64,000 nt of DNA from an uncultured Collinsella sp. (GCA_937982065.1 CALJMO010000052.1:186001-250000), one strand, 5' to 3'. Shown: positions 25,681-34,952, numbered from the stretch's first letter. Program-made: numbers and translations. The notes: generated by a model not told the origin, from the sequence alone.

Positions 25681-26033
25681 GATAATTTGAGCCATGCAGC
25701 ACTCAATCACTAGTCAATATTCGTTGAGGAATCGTTGGGGATAACGAATATATCGAGGTAGACACCCGTTTTTGCCGTCTGTGAGTACCTGCAAATCGAT
25801 ACCCAAAACGTCGTGAGTACATTTTGAGTACCAGTCCGAGCGGCCTCTTGCGGGCGGACGCAATCTGCCGGTCAGCATTAATTAGAAATAAATTGATGAC
25901 GTTGCTTCGGTAATTGAAAGCACTTTAAAACATACCAGCAAACAATAATCCCAGCTAAACAGCTTGAGAGATTGCGTGGCTGGTTTGCATGTACCACATA
26001 CACCACAATGCATAAGCACCCATGGCACGCAAA
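25681..26033. other. AT-richer element end, possible integrase arm sites
   Basis: No gene seen. GTGAGTAC at 25781-25788 and 25813-25820 and TGAGTAC at 25825-25831 recur within 51 bp. Their position inside the right end suggests arm-type sites for integrase or excisionase. The local AT content is higher than in the neighbouring chromosome. Confidence 0.4.
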
Positions 26034-26068
26034 TAAAAAACGAGGGAGGCCGTTTCCGACCTCCCTCG
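26034..26068 (-). terminator. guaA terminator supplied by the element
   Basis: On the minus strand CGAGGGAGGTCG pairs with CGGCCTCCCTCG and is followed by TTTTTTATTT. It lies between the right attachment-like repeat and the element interior, so the insertion brought a replacement terminator for guaA. Confidence 0.85.
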
Positions 26069-26082
26069 CAAAGGGTCTCTGA

Positions 26083-26097
26083 TTATTCCCACTCGAT
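26083..26097. other. right attachment-like repeat, 3' end of guaA
   Basis: TTATTCCCACTCGAT forms the last four codons and stop of guaA and matches the left repeat at 7412-7426 with one difference. Recombination between the two would excise about 18.7 kb. Confidence 0.7.
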
Positions 26098-27681
26098 GGT
26101 CGCGGGCGGCTTGGACGTGATGTCGTAGCACACGCGGTTGGCGCCGGGAACCTCGGCCACGATGCGGCCGGAAATGCGGGCCAGCACGTCGTAGGGCAGC
26201 TTGGCCCAGTCGGCGGTCATGGCATCGCTGGACTCGACGGCACGCAGGATGATCGGGCGCTGATAGGTGCGCTCGTCGCCCATAACACCGACGGACTTGA
26301 TGTCGGGCAGGACCGCGAAATACTGCCAGCAGCTGTGCTCGGAGTTGCGCTCGCCAGTCTGCTCAAACAGACGCTGGTTGTAGGCGTCGAGCTCCTCGCG
26401 CACGATAGCGTCAGCGTTCTTGAGGATCTCGAGCTTCTCCTTGTCGACCGCGCCGATGATGCGGATGGCAAGACCCGGGCCCGGGAAAGGCTGGCGGAAC
26501 ACGATGTGACCCGGCAGTCCGAGCGCCAGACCAAGCGCGCGGACCTCGTCCTTAAAGAAGTGGTCGAGCGGCTCAATAAGGTCGAAGTGCACGCCCTCGG
26601 GGAACGGGATCAGGTTGTGATGGCTCTTGATGGTGGCCGTCTTGCCGCCCGTCTTGCGAGCGCCGGACTCGATGATGTCGGGGTAGATGGTGCCCTGAGC
26701 CAGATACTTGACCGGCTTGCCATCGGTCTCGAGCTGCTGCGCCACGGCGAAGAACTCTTTCCAGAACTGCGTACCGATGATGCGGCGCTTCTCCTCGGGC
26801 TCGGTCACGCCGGCCAGAAGCTCGGCATAGCGGTCCTCGGCGTGGACGTGGATAAAGTCGACGTCAAACTGCTTGGTGAAGACCTCCTCCACCTGCTCGG
26901 GCTCGCCCTTGCGCAGCAGACCGTGGTTGATGAACACGCAGGTCATCTGCTTGCCCACGGCGCGGGCGCCCAGCGCAGCCACGACGGAGGAGTCGACGCC
27001 GCCGGACAGGGCCAGAATCACGCGGTCGTCGCCGACCTTCTCGCGGAACTCGGCCGTCATAGTCTCGACCAGGTTGTCCATGCTCCAGTTGGGCTCCAGG
27101 CCACAGATCTCAAACAGGAAGTTGCTCAGCAGCTGCTGACCGTACTCGGAATGCTTGACCTCGGGGTGGAACTGCGTGGTGAAGATCTTGCGCTCGACGC
27201 ACTCCATCGCAGCGACCGGGCACACGTCGGTGCTGGCGGTAACGGTAAAGCCCTCGGGCACCTCGGACACGGCGTCGCGGTGGCTCATCCACACGGTCTG
27301 CTCCATGGGCGTGGAGTTAAAGAGCTTGGCATCTGCCGTGCGCGTGATGGTGGCGCGGCCGTACTCGCCCACCTCGGAGTGGCCGACCTTGCCGCCGAGC
27401 GTCACGGCCGTGATCTGATGGCCGTAGCAAAAGCCCAGGACGGGAAGGCCCAGGTCAAAGATGGCAGGATCGATGGACGGAGCGTCCTCGGCATATACAG
27501 AGGCCGGGCCGCCGGAAAGGATGAGCGCAGAGGCGTTCATCTCGCGAATCTCATCGGCCGAGATGTCGCAGGGAACGATCTCGGAGTACACGTTGAGGTC
27601 GCGAACGCGACGGGCAATGAGCTGACCGTACTGCGCACCAAAGTCGAGTACGAGGACCTTTGCGGAAGCCTTTTGATCCAT
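26083..27681 (-). CDS. guaA: GMP synthase (glutamine-hydrolysing)
   Basis: 532 residues from the ATG at 27681 (GAGGGGG upstream). The N-terminal glutamine amidotransferase has the nucleophile in LGFCYGHQ and His-x-Glu in TQFHPEV. The ATP-pyrophosphatase domain has the P-loop LSGGVDSSV, and the C-terminal dimerization part ends in PATIEWE. It converts XMP to GMP in the cytoplasm. Length is standard. The 3' end is the integration site of the neighbouring element, which leaves the protein sequence intact. Confidence 0.98.
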   Translation of the reverse strand: MDQKASAKVLVLDFGAQYGQLIARRVRDLNVYSEIVPCDISADEIREMNASALILSGGPASVYAEDAPSIDPAIFDLGLPVLGFCYGHQITAVTLGGKVGHSEVGEYGRATITRTADAKLFNSTPMEQTVWMSHRDAVSEVPEGFTVTASTDVCPVAAMECVERKIFTTQFHPEVKHSEYGQQLLSNFLFEICGLEPNWSMDNLVETMTAEFREKVGDDRVILALSGGVDSSVVAALGARAVGKQMTCVFINHGLLRKGEPEQVEEVFTKQFDVDFIHVHAEDRYAELLAGVTEPEEKRRIIGTQFWKEFFAVAQQLETDGKPVKYLAQGTIYPDIIESGARKTGGKTATIKSHHNLIPFPEGVHFDLIEPLDHFFKDEVRALGLALGLPGHIVFRQPFPGPGLAIRIIGAVDKEKLEILKNADAIVREELDAYNQRLFEQTGERNSEHSCWQYFAVLPDIKSVGVMGDERTYQRPIILRAVESSDAMTADWAKLPYDVLARISGRIVAEVPGANRVCYDITSKPPATIEWE

Positions 27682-27844
27682 GGTTTCCCCCTCTTGTTGG
27701 CGGGGAGCCGGTGCCCACCCGCGTGAATGAACGAAAATAACTCCCATAGTGTACACGTTATATGGGGTTTCTCGTCCCTCTCAGCCATCAGCGCACGGCA
27801 AACGCACGACCTGGACCCCTATTTGACGGCAATTGAAGTGTTAC

Positions 27845-27873
27845 CAAACGTTACGGATGATGTAATACGTTTG
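27845..27873. promoter_or_regulatory. inverted repeat between guaA and ansA
   Basis: CAAACGTTAC and GTAATACGTTTG form an imperfect inverted repeat about 75 bp before the asparaginase start, in the divergent promoter region. It may be an operator for either gene; no matching regulator is known. Confidence 0.35.
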
Positions 27874-27949
27874 AACATTCATCGCCCTGTGCCACAATAC
27901 TGCCGAACGACTCCGCCTCTGCGGCGACAAATACGATAGGAATACCAGC

Positions 27950-28963
27950 ATGAAGCGCATCCTTCTCATCGCCACGGGCGGCACCATCGCATCGACCGAG
28001 GACGGCAACGGCCTCTCCCCCGCCCTGACCGGCGAGGAGCTCGCCCAGAGCGTCCCTGAGATCTCGGGCCTCTGCGAGCTCGACGTCGTGCAGCCCATGA
28101 ACATCGACAGCACCAACATGCGCCCGAGCGACTGGATGCGTATCCGCGACGTCATCGTCGAGGGTTATGCCGATCACGACGGCTTCGTGATTCTGCACGG
28201 CACCGACACCATGAGCTACACCGCGGCAGCGCTTTCCTATCTGATTCAGGACAGTCCCAAGCCCATCGTACTCACCGGCTCGCAAAAGCCCATGGGTAAC
28301 CCCTTTACCGATGCCAAGCTCAATCTGTACCAGAGCCTGCTCTATGCGCTCGACGAGCATTCGCACGACGTCTCGATCGTGTTTGGCGGCGTCGCCATTG
28401 CCGGCACGCGCGCCCGCAAGCAGCGCACCATGAGCTTTAACGCGTTCATTAGCGTCAACTATCCGCCCATTGCCTACATCCGCAACGACCGCATCGTGCG
28501 CAACGGGCTTCACGGCACTCATCAGAATGAGAGCCCGGTGCGTTTCTACGACAGTATCGACCCGCGCGTGTTTGTCCTTAAGCTGACGCCCGGCGTGAAC
28601 CCGGGTATCCTGGACGCCCTAGCCGATAGCTACGATGCCGTAATCCTTGAGACCTTTGGCATTGGCGGTATTCCCGAGTTTGGTGAGTCGGGCGAGTCAT
28701 TCCAAGAGGCGATTTTTCGCTGGGTCGACTCGGGTCGCACCGTCGTTATGACCACGCAGGTCCCCGAGGAGGGCCTTGACCTGGGTGTTTATGAGGTCGG
28801 CCGAGCTTACGCCGATCATCCGGGTATTTTGCGCGGCGACGATATGACCACTGAGACGCTCGTGGCCAAAACCATGTGGGCGCTCGGCCAGTCACGTGAT
28901 GCGTCAGAGATTCAGCGCCTGTTCTACAGCCAAGTCAACCACGACCGTATCCCGATGGTGTAA
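27950..28963 (+). CDS. ansA: L-asparaginase, type I
   Basis: 337 residues. The two catalytic threonine blocks are present: IATGGTIAST near the N-terminus and LHGTDTMSYTAAAL around residue 85. No signal peptide is visible, so it is the cytoplasmic form, hydrolysing asparagine to aspartate and ammonia. The length matches type I enzymes. It is monocistronic and divergent from guaA. Confidence 0.95.
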   Translation: MKRILLIATGGTIASTEDGNGLSPALTGEELAQSVPEISGLCELDVVQPMNIDSTNMRPSDWMRIRDVIVEGYADHDGFVILHGTDTMSYTAAALSYLIQDSPKPIVLTGSQKPMGNPFTDAKLNLYQSLLYALDEHSHDVSIVFGGVAIAGTRARKQRTMSFNAFISVNYPPIAYIRNDRIVRNGLHGTHQNESPVRFYDSIDPRVFVLKLTPGVNPGILDALADSYDAVILETFGIGGIPEFGESGESFQEAIFRWVDSGRTVVMTTQVPEEGLDLGVYEVGRAYADHPGILRGDDMTTETLVAKTMWALGQSRDASEIQRLFYSQVNHDRIPMV

Positions 28964-28985
28964 TTCAGTTGTCGACGGGTATCCC

Positions 28986-29204
28986 CTATTCGATGCCCTC
29001 GAGAAGTTCTGACACCGTCATGCCGAGTGCGGGCGCGATCTTAAATAGAACCTTGAGCGTGAAATTTGCCGTCCCATCTTCGATTCGGTCGAGGTAGGGT
29101 CGGCTGATTCCTGTCGCCACGCAAAAATCGACCTTGGAGATACCAAGGACCTTGCGCGTCCGCTCAACTCGCTCGCCAAGAATCTGTTTCGCATGCTCAT
29201 TCAT
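28986..29204 (-). CDS. small XRE-family HTH regulator
   Basis: 72 residues if it starts at the ATG at 29204; an ATG at 29228 would add eight residues and neither has a clear ribosome site. ERVERTRKVLGISKVDFCVA and GISRPYLDRIEDGTANFTL form a Cro/C1-type DNA-binding domain. It is divergent from the Cys-motif protein at 29281, and a 26-bp palindrome lies between them, so it probably regulates both genes. Confidence 0.8.
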   Translation of the reverse strand: MNEHAKQILGERVERTRKVLGISKVDFCVATGISRPYLDRIEDGTANFTLKVLFKIAPALGMTVSELLEGIE

Positions 29205-29232
29205 GCAGACGAGTTTGAAATGGAGCAAAACA

Positions 29233-29258
29233 AAAACGTTAACTATAGTTTACGTTTT
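29233..29258. promoter_or_regulatory. 26-bp palindromic operator
   Basis: The sequence centred on AACTATAGTT is flanked by AAAACGT and ACGTTTT and is symmetric except for one base pair on each side of the core. It sits between two divergent genes and is probably the binding site of the XRE regulator. Confidence 0.7.
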
Positions 29259-29280
29259 GCCGAATATACAGGAGTTTTCT

Positions 29281-29670
29281 ATGTCGGCTTGCTCAATTTG
29301 CATGCGTCAAAAATCACGCTGCACAGACGGCGTGCAACCCAAGCTTGTCGTCGTTGAGGCCGAATGCCTTTCCCCAGACGAACGAACGGCCTTTGCGTTG
29401 CTATCGAGCCGTGTTGCGACCGCACTGCTCCCCGACCCGGCGAGAGGCGAGCTCGTCCCTCAATGCCGAACGCACGGCTGCGCCCTTGACCAGACCGTAG
29501 TAATAGCAACCAGCCAACGTGGCCTGCCCCTTCTCCTCGAAGCCGGTATCGCACTCGCCCTTCGCGGCGCCGGATACGAAAACGAGGCCGCCGCCGATAT
29601 GGTCTTTAAACCACGATCGAGCGGCGGCCTCGCAGCAGCCATTGAATATGCGTGCAGGCTCGTTGCCTAA
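29281..29670 (+). CDS. hypothetical protein with N-terminal Cys motif
   Basis: 129 residues; GGAG precedes the ATG. The N-terminus SACSICMRQKSRC has CxxC plus a third Cys, and CRTHGC follows at about residue 60, so a metal site is possible. The rest is Ala/Leu-rich and globular (LLEAGIALALRGAGYE). It is divergent from the XRE gene and shares its operator region. Function unknown. Confidence 0.6.
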   Translation: MSACSICMRQKSRCTDGVQPKLVVVEAECLSPDERTAFALLSSRVATALLPDPARGELVPQCRTHGCALDQTVVIATSQRGLPLLLEAGIALALRGAGYENEAAADMVFKPRSSGGLAAAIEYACRLVA

Positions 29671-29679
29671 AAGGACAGG

Positions 29680-30063
29680 CTAGAAACCAAAGCCAAAGCC
29701 CGTTCCGGTAATCGCCGAGTACATAAAGTAAACGTTGATCACGTTGAGGAACACACCCGTGATGCAACCGTTGCGCAGGTAGCGCTCGCACACGATGCGC
29801 GCCATGGCGGCGGAGTCATCATTGTTTTTAGCCTGACGTCCCGCCGTAAAGTACGTCGCCACGCTCAGCAGCAGGTTGAGCACCGGAAGCGCTAGCAGCT
29901 CATAGCTCTTGCCCCAGCGCGTCACCTCGCCGGCGGCGTTAAACTTCGTTGCCACCTCGGGGCCAATGTTGGGGATTACAAACGCCGCTACCACCAGCGG
30001 AAGCACCGCAAGCACCAGCAGCGCAATACCCATGTAGCCAGCTTTTTTGCCATATTTAAACAT
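29680..30063 (-). CDS. DUF1648-containing membrane protein
   Basis: 127 residues with three to four hydrophobic segments (GIALLVLAVLPLVVAAFVI, LALPVLNLLLSVATYF, GVFLNVINVYFMY). The extracellular-type segment IGPEVATKFNAAGEVTRWG is the DUF1648 signature found in SdpI-like proteins. It lies 11 bp after ychF on the same strand. A role in membrane homeostasis or immunity is only a family-level guess. Confidence 0.65.
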   Translation of the reverse strand: MFKYGKKAGYMGIALLVLAVLPLVVAAFVIPNIGPEVATKFNAAGEVTRWGKSYELLALPVLNLLLSVATYFTAGRQAKNNDDSAAMARIVCERYLRNGCITGVFLNVINVYFMYSAITGTGFGFGF

Positions 30064-30074
30064 ATGCGTCGCCC

Positions 30075-31151
30075 TTACACGTTAAAGCGGAAGTGCACGA
30101 CGTCGCCATCGGCCATGACATAGTCCTTGCCCTCAATACGCAGTTTGCCGGCGGCCTTGGCGCCCTGCTCACCGCCGAGCTCGATGTAGTCGTCATAGCC
30201 AATGACCTCGGCCTTAATAAAGCCGCGCTCAAAATCGGTGTGGATGACGCCGGCGGCCTGCGGGGCGGTCGCGCCCTGACGAACCGTCCAGGCCTTGACC
30301 TCCATCTCGCCGGCCGTAAAGAACGACTGCAGACCGAGCAGCTTATAGGCCGCCTGCGCGAGCACGTCCAGACCGGGCTGTTCCAGGCCCAGGCTCTCCA
30401 GGTAGTCGGCGGCGTCCTCGGGATCGAGCTCGGAAAGCTCAGCCTCAATCTTGGCGCAGATGGGCAGCGGCTTGACGCCGTCGATGGGCGCCAGGTCCTC
30501 GTTGAGCATGTCCTCGTCCACGTTGGCCACATACAGGATGGGCTTCATGGTGAGCAGGAACAAGCCCTTGGCAGCGGCGCGCTCCTCGTCGGTCATCTCC
30601 ATGGACGCGGCGCGCTTGCCTTCGTTGAGCCAGACAAGCAGGCGCTTGGCGACCTCAAACTTGGGCATGAGCTCCTTGTCGCGCTTGGCCTCCTTCTCGA
30701 GCTTGGGCAGCTGCTTCTCGAGCGTGCCCATATCGGCCAGGATAAGCTCGGTCATGATGGTGTCGGCATCGCCGGCGGGATCGACGAACTCGCCCGTGCG
30801 GCCCACCTCGCGCATAACGTTGGGGTCCTTAAAGTAGCGCACGACCTCGCAGATGGCGTCAGTCTCGCGGATGTTTGCCAGGAACTGGTTGCCCAGACCC
30901 TCGCCCTCGTTAGCGCCCTTCACCAGACCTGCGATGTCGACGAACTCGACCGTAGCCGGCACAATGCGGCCGGGGTTGACGATGTCGGCGAGCTTTTGCA
31001 GGCGGCTATCGGGCACATCGACGATACCCACATTGGGGTCGATCGTGGCAAACGGGTAGTTGGCGGCAAGGCCGGTCTTTTTGGTAAGCGCGGTGAACAG
31101 CGTCGACTTGCCCACGTTGGGCAGGCCCACGATACCGATGGAAAGGGACAC
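30075..31151 (-). CDS. ychF: redox-regulated ATPase YchF (Obg-like GTPase family)
   Basis: 358 residues. Start chosen at the GTG at 31151 (AAAGGAGCTGTT upstream), giving the normal N-terminus LSIGIVGLPNVGKSTLF with the G1 loop. VDIAGLVKGANEG is the G3 region and YVANVDED replaces NKxD, the feature linked to ATP preference. A TGS-type C-terminal domain (FTAGEMEVKAWTVRQGA, TDFERGFIKAEVI) completes it. It is ribosome-associated and universally conserved. The longer ATG start would add an unsupported 12 residues. Confidence 0.96.
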   Translation of the reverse strand: MSLSIGIVGLPNVGKSTLFTALTKKTGLAANYPFATIDPNVGIVDVPDSRLQKLADIVNPGRIVPATVEFVDIAGLVKGANEGEGLGNQFLANIRETDAICEVVRYFKDPNVMREVGRTGEFVDPAGDADTIMTELILADMGTLEKQLPKLEKEAKRDKELMPKFEVAKRLLVWLNEGKRAASMEMTDEERAAAKGLFLLTMKPILYVANVDEDMLNEDLAPIDGVKPLPICAKIEAELSELDPEDAADYLESLGLEQPGLDVLAQAAYKLLGLQSFFTAGEMEVKAWTVRQGATAPQAAGVIHTDFERGFIKAEVIGYDDYIELGGEQGAKAAGKLRIEGKDYVMADGDVVHFRFNV

Positions 31152-31265
31152 AACAGCTCCTTTTGGTACAGGTACTTCAAACTTCATAAGTATAGCGCCG
31201 CCGCAGCATCCGGGCGAATCCGGACACCGCGGCGGCGCAAATGAAGCAGAGATTGGGGTCGCTGA

Positions 31266-32519
31266 CTAGTCCGCGAGCTTCTCCACCTGGTCGAGCATCT
31301 TGCCAAGCTTAGCCTTTGCCTCGGCCTTGACCTTCTCAGCTTCTTCGTGAGCCTTCGCCTTCTGGGCGGCCTTTTCCTCGGCCTCGGGGTCGACAACGAT
31401 CAGATTGGACGCATCGTGCTCGACCAGCTTGAGCGCATGCTCGGGGCACACCTTGACGCAGGCTCCGCAACCTAGGCAATACGTGGACTCCAGTGCAAAG
31501 CGACCGCTTCCCACCAAATCGCAGGCAAACGTGGGGCACACGTTGACGCACTCGCCGCACGACGTGCACTTGTCAAAATCGCATTCCGGTGTGCTCACCT
31601 GCATATTCTGGGCAAGCTCGGGGTGGTTCTGCAGCGTCGAGAGCACCAGCTGCCGCCCGTGCGTGAGCGAACGGCGACGCTTGGTCGTCGTGGTGCCGCA
31701 CATGGTGTTGAGTGTGCGCTCGAGCTGCGTGATCTGGTGACGGTGGGCCTTCAACTTCTGCGTCACCGAAGCCAATGCCGCAGTCGCCGGGTTGAGCTTA
31801 GTCACGGTTAGGCCCGTGGTGCGGGCAATCTTATCCATGTACTCCTTGCGCTCGTACTCGCGGCGCTTATGGCATTTGAGGCTCTTGGGGTCGACCTCCA
31901 GGCCCATGCCCGTACCCGCCCACTCCTCGGCCTTCGCAATCGCCTCGCCCAGAGTGTCCTCACCGCCGGTGTTGCGGCATTTATCGCACACGCCCAACGG
32001 CAGGTACACACTCACGTTGGGATAGTCCGCCAGTACCGAGAACCAGGTCTCGGCCGTAATATCGCCCACGCAGGCAACGACGACCTCGTTTTCGCGCGGC
32101 ATACGCTTGAGGGCGCGCGTGCAGGTGACGTAAGCGGTCTCATGGCTCGTAGCAGCGGAGACGATATCGTCATACAGGTTTTTAGGCGCCAGGCGCGGCG
32201 AGATGATCGCCTCGGTCGGACAGGCAGCGGCGCACAGGCCGCACTTGCGACAGGAGTCGAGGATCTCGATGGCGTCCTCCTCGACCTCGATAGCATTGAC
32301 CGGGCACACGTCCATGCACGCGGTGCAGCCGCTCTTTTCGTTTTTGCAGGTCAGGCACGGAATGGTGTTGCCGCGCGGGCGCTCCTTGTAGTCGGCAGGA
32401 TTCCACTGCGGCGCCGACGGATCGAGTGCATCGGTCACGCCGCCAAGCGGGTTTTTAAGAAAGTCGAAACCCTTGCTGATCTCGATAATGTCATCAAACA
32501 GATCGTGTTCCTGCGCCAT
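31266..32519 (-). CDS. multi-cluster 4Fe-4S ferredoxin-type protein
   Basis: 417 residues from the ATG at 32519 (GGGAGGG upstream). Two N-terminal ferredoxin motifs (CTACMDVCP, CRKCGLCAAACP) and two C-terminal ones (CTSCGECVNVCP, CLGCGACVKVCP) flank a central domain with additional Cys (CDKCRNTGG, SLKCHKR). A Lys/Glu/Ala-rich helical tail ends the protein. No membrane segment. It is probably an electron-transfer subunit of anaerobic metabolism, but no partner enzyme lies next to it, so the pathway is unknown. Confidence 0.75.
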   Translation of the reverse strand: MAQEHDLFDDIIEISKGFDFLKNPLGGVTDALDPSAPQWNPADYKERPRGNTIPCLTCKNEKSGCTACMDVCPVNAIEVEEDAIEILDSCRKCGLCAAACPTEAIISPRLAPKNLYDDIVSAATSHETAYVTCTRALKRMPRENEVVVACVGDITAETWFSVLADYPNVSVYLPLGVCDKCRNTGGEDTLGEAIAKAEEWAGTGMGLEVDPKSLKCHKRREYERKEYMDKIARTTGLTVTKLNPATAALASVTQKLKAHRHQITQLERTLNTMCGTTTTKRRRSLTHGRQLVLSTLQNHPELAQNMQVSTPECDFDKCTSCGECVNVCPTFACDLVGSGRFALESTYCLGCGACVKVCPEHALKLVEHDASNLIVVDPEAEEKAAQKAKAHEEAEKVKAEAKAKLGKMLDQVEKLAD

Positions 32520-32670
32520 GCGCGGCCCCTCCCTGAGCAGTGCAAACAAGCAAGAGATAATGATACGCTATCGGCCCACGCCTCGGGCAAATTACACGCG
32601 GCGCACCTTTGAGGCAAATAGTCTATGGCCTATCGTCGCCTCGATTGCACAAGATCGATCAAGCGCCTAG

Positions 32671-33738
32671 CTATGCCTCGCGCATGAGCTGCACGAGCTT
32701 TTGTCTGGCCACCTTGGCCTGTTCGTTAGCCATATTGCGTTCGTTTCTAAAGGCCGCATCTGCAACGCTCATCAGGTCGGCATCGGAAATCTCGCCAAGG
32801 CCCAGCCCCTCGAGCGTCGTCGGCAGACCGACGCGCTGGCAAAACTCGAGCACCTGATTAAGCTCGGGCGCACGCTCCAGGCGCAGCTGCACCGCCAGGC
32901 CAAATGCCACGGCCTCACCATGCATGGCCTTGCACTCGGGCAGAATCGTCAGGCCGTTGGCTATGGCATGAGTAAGCGCTAGGCCACCACTCTCAAAGCC
33001 AACACCCGAGAGCAGAATATTGCACTCGATCAGGCGCTCAACCGCTGGCGATGTACGGCCCTTTTTGAGATCGCGCTTGGCAGCGACGCCGCACTCCATG
33101 AGTGTGTCATAGCAGGCACGAGCCGCAACCAAGGCCAAGTGTCCCGGCGCGCCACCGTGCTCGTTGGCGCCGTGCGCCGCGGCGCACGAACGCGCCTCGA
33201 AATACGTTGCCAGCGCATCGCCCATACCAGCGACCGTCATACGCAGCGGGGCCGCCGCGACCACGTTGGTATCGACCACGACCAAGTCTGGATTCTTCTC
33301 GAGCATCAGGTAGCGGTCGAACGACCCATCCTCGTGATACAGCACCGAAATCGCGCTGCACGGACCGTCCATCGACGCCGCCGTGGGACATACGCACAAC
33401 GGCAACTCGGCATAAAACGCAACGGCCTTGGCGATATCGAGCATCTTGCCGCCGCCAATGCCCACCACCATGTCGCAATACTCGGCCCGGGCTTCCTTGG
33501 CCATTTCGACAACGGCATCTTCCGTACACGGACCGTTGTAAATCTTAAAGAACGGCTCGCTTAGATCTTCATCCAGAAATCCATCGACGATCTGCCTGCA
33601 CAGCCGATCCTCGGTGCCCTGGTCAAACAAGACATAGGCAGCGCAGCCCAACCATGACAAATACCTGCCCTGACGCGAGAGCTCACCCGGCCCCTGAACA
33701 TATCGTCCGGGACCGCCATAAACCATGGGAAGCGCCAT
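32671..33738 (-). CDS. glycerol dehydrogenase-like metal-dependent alcohol dehydrogenase
   Basis: 355 residues. The N-terminal nucleotide-binding half has VVGIGGGKMLDIAKAVA, and the metal ligands are visible in VAGMGDALATYFEAR (Asp), LTHAIANGLT (His) and KAMHGEAVAFG (His). This is the GldA branch of the iron/zinc alcohol dehydrogenases. It is the last of three same-strand dehydrogenase genes and a paralog of the next one. Oxidation of glycerol or a related polyol is likely; the substrate is unproven. Confidence 0.8.
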   Translation of the reverse strand: MALPMVYGGPGRYVQGPGELSRQGRYLSWLGCAAYVLFDQGTEDRLCRQIVDGFLDEDLSEPFFKIYNGPCTEDAVVEMAKEARAEYCDMVVGIGGGKMLDIAKAVAFYAELPLCVCPTAASMDGPCSAISVLYHEDGSFDRYLMLEKNPDLVVVDTNVVAAAPLRMTVAGMGDALATYFEARSCAAAHGANEHGGAPGHLALVAARACYDTLMECGVAAKRDLKKGRTSPAVERLIECNILLSGVGFESGGLALTHAIANGLTILPECKAMHGEAVAFGLAVQLRLERAPELNQVLEFCQRVGLPTTLEGLGLGEISDADLMSVADAAFRNERNMANEQAKVARQKLVQLMREA

Positions 33739-33808
33739 ACGAGAATCCGCCCTTTCATCAACAACAATTGGTGCAAAGCAACCTGACCCCTTTGCACCAT
33801 AGCAAAAA

Positions 33809-33838
33809 GGGGCAAAGCCGTCTGCCGGCTTTGCCCCT
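33809..33838 (-). terminator. terminator after the second dehydrogenase gene
   Basis: GGGGCAAAGCCG pairs with CGGCTTTGCCCC, and TTTTTTGC follows on the minus strand. It separates the dehydrogenase genes at 33852 and 32671, so they have their own transcripts. Confidence 0.85.
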
Positions 33839-33851
33839 TCCTTAGCTTGAT

Positions 33852-34952
33852 TTACTCATCCATGAGATAGTAGTGGCCCAGCGCGTCGGCACCCAGGATG
33901 GCGTTTGCGACCATCTCGGGCGTCACCTCAAACGGCATGTTGCACATGGTGTCATCGGGCGCGCAGGCGGCCTCGGCAACAATCATGGCCTGCTCGCGCG
34001 TAAGCTCGGCAACGCCAAGTTCCTTCATCGTGACCGGTAGGCCCAGCTCAATGCAGAAGCCCAAGACTTCCTCGAGCTTCTCGGTCGGGGCATCCTCGAG
34101 TACCAGCTGGACGATGGTGCCAAAGGCGACCTTCTCGCCGTGATACATGCCGTGGCACTCGGGCAGCATCGTCAGGCCATTGTGGATGGCATGAGCAGCA
34201 GCAAGGCCCGAGCTCTCAAAGCCAATGCCCGAAAGCAGCGTATTGGCCTCGATGATATGCTCGACGGCAGGCGTGAGCGCACCCTTCTCCAGCGCGACCT
34301 TGGCCTTCACGCCATCGGCCATAAGCGTCTCGTAGCAGAGCTTGGCGAGCGCCAGACCAGCCATACCGCCCTTGCCGCCGGCGCAAGTGCCACCGTCGGC
34401 ATCGTGCGTCGCCTGGGCCTCAAAGTAGGTTGCGAGCGCATCGCCCATACCGGAAACCGTCAGGCGCACCGGGCTCGCCGCGATAACCGTCGTATCCATC
34501 AGGACAATGTTGGGGTTTGCCTTAAGGAAGAGGTACTTGTCGAACTGGCCGTCATCGGTATAGAGCACCGAAAGCGCCGAACACGGGGCGTCGGTCGAGG
34601 CGATGGTGGGACAAATGATAACCGGGGACTCCAGGTAATAGGCGACGGCCTTCGCGGTGTCGAGGATCTTGCCGCCACCGACGCCGACGATGATGTCGCA
34701 ACCGTTGTCACGGGCGAGCGCAACCAGGCGATCGACCTCGCCCTTGGAGCACTCGCCGTTAAAGTCCTCAAACAGCAGCTCGGCCTTGGCCTCGGCAAAG
34801 CCGCCCTCGATCTTGGCACCAACGCGCTTCTTGCCCGAAGGCGTCACGATGACGAGGGCCTTAGCGCCGAGCGGCTCGACATAGGAGCCGAGCTTGGCGA
34901 GCTCGTCCGGACCCTGGATGTACTTGCTGGGGCTATTGAAGATTGCAGCCAT
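33852..34952 (-). CDS. gldA: glycerol dehydrogenase
   Basis: 366 residues. FNSPSKYIQGPDELAKLG is the typical GldA N-terminus; IIVGVGGGKILDTAKAVAYY binds NAD. Metal ligands are in VSGMGDALATYFEAQ, AAHAIHNGLT and CHGMYHGEKVAFG. It converts glycerol to dihydroxyacetone. Terminators stand on both sides, so it is monocistronic. Its closest neighbour in sequence is the gene at 32671. Confidence 0.9.
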   Translation of the reverse strand: MAAIFNSPSKYIQGPDELAKLGSYVEPLGAKALVIVTPSGKKRVGAKIEGGFAEAKAELLFEDFNGECSKGEVDRLVALARDNGCDIIVGVGGGKILDTAKAVAYYLESPVIICPTIASTDAPCSALSVLYTDDGQFDKYLFLKANPNIVLMDTTVIAASPVRLTVSGMGDALATYFEAQATHDADGGTCAGGKGGMAGLALAKLCYETLMADGVKAKVALEKGALTPAVEHIIEANTLLSGIGFESSGLAAAHAIHNGLTMLPECHGMYHGEKVAFGTIVQLVLEDAPTEKLEEVLGFCIELGLPVTMKELGVAELTREQAMIVAEAACAPDDTMCNMPFEVTPEMVANAILGADALGHYYLMDE

